Of a DNA stretch of 64,000 nucleotides, positions 59,438 through 64,000 are shown one piece after another. This stretch comes from Streptomyces griseoloalbus (GTDB lineage Bacteria > Actinomycetota > Actinomycetes > Streptomycetales > Streptomycetaceae), in assembly GCA_014650015.1 (NCBI GenBank), contig BMUD01000004.1:124001-188000 (forward strand), written 5' to 3'. Position 1 is the first letter of the stretch. Every line of letters starts with the position of its first letter. The notes below the pieces were generated by a model that was not told the origin of the DNA, ran no database searches, and saw only the letters and a list, made by a program, of their open reading frames with translations. The translations under genes and the position numbers were made by a program.

Positions 59438-61656
59438 CCACCGCCCAGGAGACCCGCGGCAGACGCCGTGCCGCCCCGCCCCGGCGCAAGGTGCCCACGG
59501 CCCGGGCCAGGACCGTCCGTACGCCCACCGTGCTCCAGATGGAGGCCGTGGAGTGCGGCGCCGCCTCCCTCGCCATGGTGCTCGGCCACTACGGCCGCCA
59601 TGTCCCGCTGGAGGAGCTGCGGATCGCCTGCGGTGTCTCGCGGGACGGCTCACGCGCCAGCAACCTGCTGAAGGCGGCCCGGAGTTACGGGCTGACAGCC
59701 AAGGGCATGCAGATGGATCTGGCCGCCCTCGCCGAGGTGACGGCTCCGGCCATCCTGTTCTGGGAGTTCAACCACTACGTCGTCTACGACGGCATGGGCC
59801 GCCGGTTCGGCCGCCGCGGGGTGTACATCAACGATCCCGGCAAGGGGCGGCGGTTCATCCCCCTGGAGGAGTTCGACGGCAGTTTCACCGGTGTCGTCCT
59901 GGTCATGGAGCCCGGCGCGGACTTCACCCGCGGCGGCCGCAAGCCGGGCGTGCTCGGCGCGATGCCGGCCCGGCTGCGCGGCACCGCGGGCACCATGCCC
60001 GCCGTGGTCCTGTCGAGCCTGCTGCTGGTGGCGGTCGGCGCGGCGGTGCCCGGCCTCAGCCGGACCTACATCGACGAGTTCCTGATCGGCGGCCAGACCT
60101 CGACGCTGGGCGTGCTGTTCACGTCGATGGGCGCGTGTGTGCTGCTCACGCTGGTGCTGACCTGGCTCCAGCAGGCCAATCTGCTGCGCGGCCGGCTGAT
60201 CTCCTCCACCCTGTCCAGCGCCCGCTTCCTGCGCCATCTTCTGCGGCTGCCGGTGACGTTCTTCTCCCAGCGCAGCCCGGCCGACCTGGTGCAGCGGCTG
60301 CAGTCCAACGACGCGGTGGCCGAGACGCTGGCCCGCGATCTGTCGGCGGCGGGCGTGGATGTGGTGGTGGTCGTGCTGTACGCGGTGCTGCTGTACACGT
60401 ACGACCCCCAGCTGACCTTCGTGGGCATCGGTGTGGCGCTGCTGAACATCGTGGCGATGCGGGTCGTCATCCGGTTGCGTGCCACCCGTACGGCGAAGCT
60501 GCGCGCGGACAACGCGCGGCTCATCAACACGGCGTACACCGGGCTGCAGTTGATCGAGACGCTGAAGGCGACCGGCGGGGAGGACGGCTACTTCCGCAAG
60601 TGGGCCGGGCAGCACGCCACCACCCTGGAGGAGCAGCAGCGGCTCGGCGTGCCGAGCGCCTGGCTCGGTGTGGTGGCGCCGACCCTCGCCACGCTCAACA
60701 GCGCGCTGATCCTGTGGATCGGTGGCATGCGGGCGGTCGAAGGTCACATCTCGGTCGGTCTGCTGGTCGCCTTCCAGGCGCTGGTCACCCGGTTCACCGC
60801 CCCGCTGACCCGGCTCAACGGCGTCGCGGGCCGGATCCAGGACTTCGCCGCGGACGTGGCCCGGCTGAAGGACGTGGAGAACTTCAAGGCGGACCCGCTC
60901 TACGGCCGTCCCGGCGCCGGCGACTCGACCCGCCGCCTGCACGGGCACGTCGAGCTGCAGAACCTCTCCTTCGGCTACAACCCGCTGGACAAGCCGCTGC
61001 TGACGGGGTTCGACCTGACCGTCGGACCCGGACAGCAGGTGGCGCTGGTGGGCGGCTCCGGCAGCGGCAAGTCCACGGTGTCCCGGCTGATCTCGGGTCT
61101 GTACGCGCCGTGGGAGGGCGTGATCCGCATCGACGGGCAGCGCATCGAGGACATCCCGCGCGGGGCGCTGGCCGCCTCCGTCTCCTTCGTCGACCAGGAC
61201 GTGTTCCTGTTCGAGGGCACCGTCCGCGACAACGTGGCGCTGTGGGACCCGTCGGTCCCGGACGAGGCCGTGGTGGAGGCGCTCAAGGACGCGGCGCTGT
61301 ACGACGTGATCGTGCGCCGGCCGGGCGGCATCCACAGCCCGGTCGAGCAGGACGGCCGGAACTTCTCGGGCGGTCAGCGCCAGCGCCTGGAGATCGCGCG
61401 GGCGCTGGTGCGCCGGCCGAGCATCCTGGTGCTCGACGAGGTGACCAGCGCGCTGGATGCCGAGACGGAGCTGGTGGTGATGGACAACCTGCGTCGACGG
61501 GGCTGCGCCTGTGTGGTGATCGCGCACCGGCTGAGCACGGTGCGCGACAGCGACGAGATCGTCGTCCTGGACCACGGCACGGTCGTGGAGCGCGGACGGC
61601 ACGAGGAGCTGGTGGCGCGCGGCGGCGCGTACGCGGCGCTGGTCAGGGAGCGATGA
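59434..61656 (+). CDS. NHLM-type peptidase/permease/ATPase exporter (ABC1)
   Basis: A 740-residue protein with an N-terminal C39 peptidase (about 25-155): catalytic Cys in E-A-V-E-C-G-A-A-S near 34-42, His in F-N-H-Y-V-V-Y near 108 and Asp in N-D-P-G near 125. A six-helix permease (about 190-480) and an ATPase domain follow, with Walker [10 protein letters not shown] near 538, F-S-G-G-Q-R-Q-R near 640 and Walker B V-L-D-E-V-T-S near 666. It should cut the precursor after Gly-Gly and export it. The GTG at 59434 overlaps the HlyD stop (GTGA). Confidence 0.86.
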   Translation: MTTAQETRGRRRAAPPRRKVPTARARTVRTPTVLQMEAVECGAASLAMVLGHYGRHVPLEELRIACGVSRDGSRASNLLKAARSYGLTAKGMQMDLAALAEVTAPAILFWEFNHYVVYDGMGRRFGRRGVYINDPGKGRRFIPLEEFDGSFTGVVLVMEPGADFTRGGRKPGVLGAMPARLRGTAGTMPAVVLSSLLLVAVGAAVPGLSRTYIDEFLIGGQTSTLGVLFTSMGACVLLTLVLTWLQQANLLRGRLISSTLSSARFLRHLLRLPVTFFSQRSPADLVQRLQSNDAVAETLARDLSAAGVDVVVVVLYAVLLYTYDPQLTFVGIGVALLNIVAMRVVIRLRATRTAKLRADNARLINTAYTGLQLIETLKATGGEDGYFRKWAGQHATTLEEQQRLGVPSAWLGVVAPTLATLNSALILWIGGMRAVEGHISVGLLVAFQALVTRFTAPLTRLNGVAGRIQDFAADVARLKDVENFKADPLYGRPGAGDSTRRLHGHVELQNLSFGYNPLDKPLLTGFDLTVGPGQQVALVGGSGSGKSTVSRLISGLYAPWEGVIRIDGQRIEDIPRGALAASVSFVDQDVFLFEGTVRDNVALWDPSVPDEAVVEALKDAALYDVIVRRPGGIHSPVEQDGRNFSGGQRQRLEIARALVRRPSILVLDEVTSALDAETELVVMDNLRRRGCACVVIAHRLSTVRDSDEIVVLDHGTVVERGRHEELVARGGAYAALVRER

Positions 61657-61657
61657 G

Positions 61658-64000
61658 ATGACAGCCGTGCACGAGGGACCGGGCGGCGACCTCGTCCTGG
61701 GCGCGCTCGGGTCACTGGGCACGCCGATCGACTGCGCCGGGTTCAACCGTCTGGACCTGGAGGGGCCGCAGGTGCTGTGGCTCATCGCGTCCGGCTCCGC
61801 GGACCTGTTCGCGGTCGACGCCGAGCAGCAGGGCCACTGGCACCATCTGGGCCGGCTGGAGGCGGGCTCGCTGGTGCTGGGCCCGGTGGCCGGTCCGGCC
61901 CACACGCTGGTGGCGCGTCCGCTGCGGGACTGCGTGGTGCACCGCATCGGGCTGCGCGAGCTGTACCAGCCGGCCGGCACCCAGACCTGGTCGTACGACG
62001 AGTACGGCAATCCGCAGTACGTGCCGCCGACGACGAGCCCGCTGGAGTACGCGCTCGCGCTCGGCGTGGGCCGCGGTCTGTCGGTGCTGTTCCAGGCGCC
62101 GATGGCCACGGACCGGGCCGCCGCGCCCTCCGACGACGACGTCTTCTGGATGCAGGTCCCGCCGGGCAGCGTGCAGTACGGCTCGCTGTACGGCGCGGAG
62201 GCGGCGGCCGACCTGCCGATGGATCCGGCGCTGTGGCAGAGCATGGTCGACCAGCAGTACCGGCTGATGACGACGCTGGACCGGTGGATCGAGCAGCTGG
62301 AACACACCCATGAGACGCGGACCGCCGAGGGCATCAAGGCCGGTGAGGCGGTGCGGGCCCAGGCCGACCGGACGCTGCTGGCCTCCATCGGCAAGCGGTC
62401 GGGCCGGAGCACGACGGCCGCCGACGCGGACGCCACGTACGCGGCGTGCAAGCTGGTCGCCCAGGCGGCCGGTATCCCGCTCGCCGCGCCCGCGCAGTCC
62501 GGCACCGGCGGGGACCGGCTCGACCCGGTCGAGCAGGTCGCCCTGGCGTCCCGGGTCCGCACCCGTGTCGTACGGCTGTCCGACCGCTGGTGGCGGGACG
62601 ACGTCGGCCCGCTGGTGGGTCACCGGGCCCTGTCCGGTGCCCCGGTGGCGCTGCTGTGGCGGCGCGGCGGCTATGTGGCGGTGCATCCCTCGACCGGGAG
62701 GGAGACACCGGTCGAGAAGGCGAACGCCGAGGAGTTCGAGCCCCGCGCGGTGATGTTCTACCGCCCGCTGCCCGAGCGGCGGCTGAGCCCGCTGAGGCTG
62801 CTGCGGTTCTGCATGACGGGGACACGCGGTGATCTGACCGGTCTGCTGCTGAGCGGTCTGGTGACGGTGGCGATCGGAGCCCTGGTGCCCCTCGCCACCG
62901 GCAAGGTACTCGGCGAGTACGTGCCGAAGGCTCAGACCGAGCTGATCGTGCAGGTGTGTCTGGCGGTGATGACGAGCAGTGTGGTGGCCGCCGCCTTCAT
63001 GCTGCTGCAGAACCTGACCCTACTGCGGCTGGAGGGCCGGGTGGAGGCCACGCTCCAGCCGGCCGTGTGGGACAGGCTGCTGCGACTGCCGACCAGCTTC
63101 TTCACCGAGCGTTCGACCGGTGAGCTGGCGAGCGCCGCCATGGGCATCAGCGCGATCCGCCGGCTGCTGGCCGGGGTCGGTCCCACGGTGGCCCAGTCGG
63201 TCACCGTGGGCGCCATGAACCTGGGGCTGCTGCTGTGGTTCAGCGTGCCGATGGCGCTGGCCGCGATCGGGATGCTGGTCGTCATCGCGGGGGTGTTCCT
63301 GGGGCTCGGGCTGTGGCAGGTGCGCTGGCAGCGACGCCTGGTGGTGCTCAGCAACAAGTTGAACAACCAGGCCTTCCAGACCCTGCGCGGACTGCCGAAG
63401 CTGCGGGTGGCGGCGGCGGAGAACTACGCGTACGCCGCCTGGGCGTCCGAGTTCGCCCGAAGCCGTGAGCTCCAGCAGAAGGCCGGCCGCATCAAGAACC
63501 TCACGGCGGTGCTGGGCGCGGTCTATCTGCCGCTGTGCACCCTGGCGATGTTCATGCTGCTGGCCGGGCCGGCCCGGGGCTCGATGACGGCGGCGGAGTT
63601 CCTCACCTTCAACACGTCGGTGACGATGGTGCTGACCTCGGTCACCCAGCTGACCGGCGCGTTCGTCTCGGGGGTCGCCGCGCTGCCGCTGTTCGAGCAG
63701 ATCAAGCCGGTGCTGGACGCCACGCCCGAGGTGCGTTCGGCGAGCACCCGGCCGGGCCCGCTGTCCGGGGCGATCGAGGCGCGGCGGCTGTCCTTCCGCT
63801 ACGCCGACGACGGTCCGCTGGTCCTCGACGACGTCTCCTTCGAGGCGCGGCCGGGTGAGTTCGTGGCGGTCGTCGGTCCGAGCGGCTGCGGCAAGTCCAC
63901 GCTGCTGCGGCTGCTCATCGGCTTCGACAAGCCCGCGTCCGGCAGTGTGCTCTACGACGGCCGGGACCTGGCCGCCCTGGACCCGTCGGCGGTGCGCCGC
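61658..64000 (+). CDS. NHLM-type ABC exporter 2, runs off the end
   Basis: The visible 781 codons hold a long N-terminal domain of about 380 residues lacking C39 catalytic residues, characteristic of the second NHLM ABC protein. A permease region (about 380-680; helices with L-L-L-S-G-L-V-T-V and M-F-M-L-L-A-G) and the start of an ATPase domain with Walker [10 protein letters not shown] near 742 follow. The signature and Walker B motifs lie beyond the window. The ATG is one base after the stop of ABC1. It probably forms a heterodimer or works beside ABC1. Confidence 0.83.
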   Translation, partial: MTAVHEGPGGDLVLGALGSLGTPIDCAGFNRLDLEGPQVLWLIASGSADLFAVDAEQQGHWHHLGRLEAGSLVLGPVAGPAHTLVARPLRDCVVHRIGLRELYQPAGTQTWSYDEYGNPQYVPPTTSPLEYALALGVGRGLSVLFQAPMATDRAAAPSDDDVFWMQVPPGSVQYGSLYGAEAAADLPMDPALWQSMVDQQYRLMTTLDRWIEQLEHTHETRTAEGIKAGEAVRAQADRTLLASIGKRSGRSTTAADADATYAACKLVAQAAGIPLAAPAQSGTGGDRLDPVEQVALASRVRTRVVRLSDRWWRDDVGPLVGHRALSGAPVALLWRRGGYVAVHPSTGRETPVEKANAEEFEPRAVMFYRPLPERRLSPLRLLRFCMTGTRGDLTGLLLSGLVTVAIGALVPLATGKVLGEYVPKAQTELIVQVCLAVMTSSVVAAAFMLLQNLTLLRLEGRVEATLQPAVWDRLLRLPTSFFTERSTGELASAAMGISAIRRLLAGVGPTVAQSVTVGAMNLGLLLWFSVPMALAAIGMLVVIAGVFLGLGLWQVRWQRRLVVLSNKLNNQAFQTLRGLPKLRVAAAENYAYAAWASEFARSRELQQKAGRIKNLTAVLGAVYLPLCTLAMFMLLAGPARGSMTAAEFLTFNTSVTMVLTSVTQLTGAFVSGVAALPLFEQIKPVLDATPEVRSASTRPGPLSGAIEARRLSFRYADDGPLVLDDVSFEARPGEFVAVVGPSGCGKSTLLRLLIGFDKPASGSVLYDGRDLAALDPSAVRR

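Noticed and set aside
58304-61656. Lanthipeptide cluster
   Set aside because: The precursor has no Cys and no LanM, LanB/C or LanKC gene is present in the window, so lanthionine formation is not supported.
1-64000. CRISPR array or prophage
   Set aside because: No regularly spaced short repeats, Cas proteins, integrase or phage structural genes were seen.

Overview
The window is very GC-rich, with strong third-position G/C bias, frequent GTG starts and families typical of the genus Streptomyces: DUF5133, DUF5709, an FhaA N-terminal-like protein, mycothiol-dependent formaldehyde dehydrogenase, streptogrisin-type proteases, several SpoIIE/PP2C phosphatases and an actinobacterial 20S proteasome subunit. 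It is best read as an accessory part of a Streptomyces (or close relative) chromosome. The species cannot be named from sequence alone. No rRNA, tRNA or CRISPR array was seen.

Layout. 0.2-1.4 kb: a graspetide (omega-ester RiPP) pair, precursor plus ATP-grasp ligase, without the methyltransferase often found beside it. 1.4-9 kb: small membrane and regulatory genes, a GlxA-type AraC regulator, an ABC exporter, an aldo/keto reductase, a palindromic MITE-like repeat, a VOC protein, a decayed LacI gene and a Gfo/Idh/MocA oxidoreductase. 9.4-10.6 kb: a secreted GH64 beta-1,3-glucanase behind a LacI-type palindrome. 11-17.5 kb: DUF5709, an orphan proteasome beta subunit with valine at S1-pocket position 49, a membrane GT-C-like protein, and a GH65 plus beta-phosphoglucomutase-like operon. 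17.5-31 kb: kinase and GNAT pair, a broken GT39 gene, an RpiR/SIS regulator, an ANTAR-GAF-PAS-PP2C protein, a stand-alone ATP-grasp enzyme, a TetR gene with a DUF35/OB-fold gene, a methyltransferase, a C-S lyase and a DUF3800 protein. 31-45 kb: an S1 protease with a membrane anchor, EamA and ROK remnants, an L,D-transpeptidase, two SDRs, the mscR-MBL formaldehyde pair, an ABC exporter, a divergent tautomerase/MarR pair, a secreted beta-propeller and an xdhC pseudogene. 45-51 kb: a surface-glycan island (GT2, methyltransferase, a chimeric rfbB/rfbD relic, rfbA) next to a second copy of the palindromic repeat. 51-56.3 kb: a CBS protein that lost its second domain and two divergent multi-sensor PP2C phosphatases. 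56.4-57.7 kb: a second streptogrisin-like protease. 58.3-64 kb: an NHLM-type peptide secretion locus (double-glycine precursor, HlyD, peptidase-ABC, second ABC running off the end).

Working together. The last locus is the clearest multi-gene system: a small cysteine-free hydrophobic peptide with a GG leader, a strong hairpin, then the complete NHLM export machine. The tgmAB pair and the mscR-MBL pair are the other clear functional units. A striking general feature is the number of genes broken by small frameshifts or internal deletions (LacI, GT39, a peptidoglycan-binding protein, EamA, ROK, XdhC, RfbB/RfbD, a CBS protein). This suggests ongoing gene decay, though sequencing indels could explain part of it.
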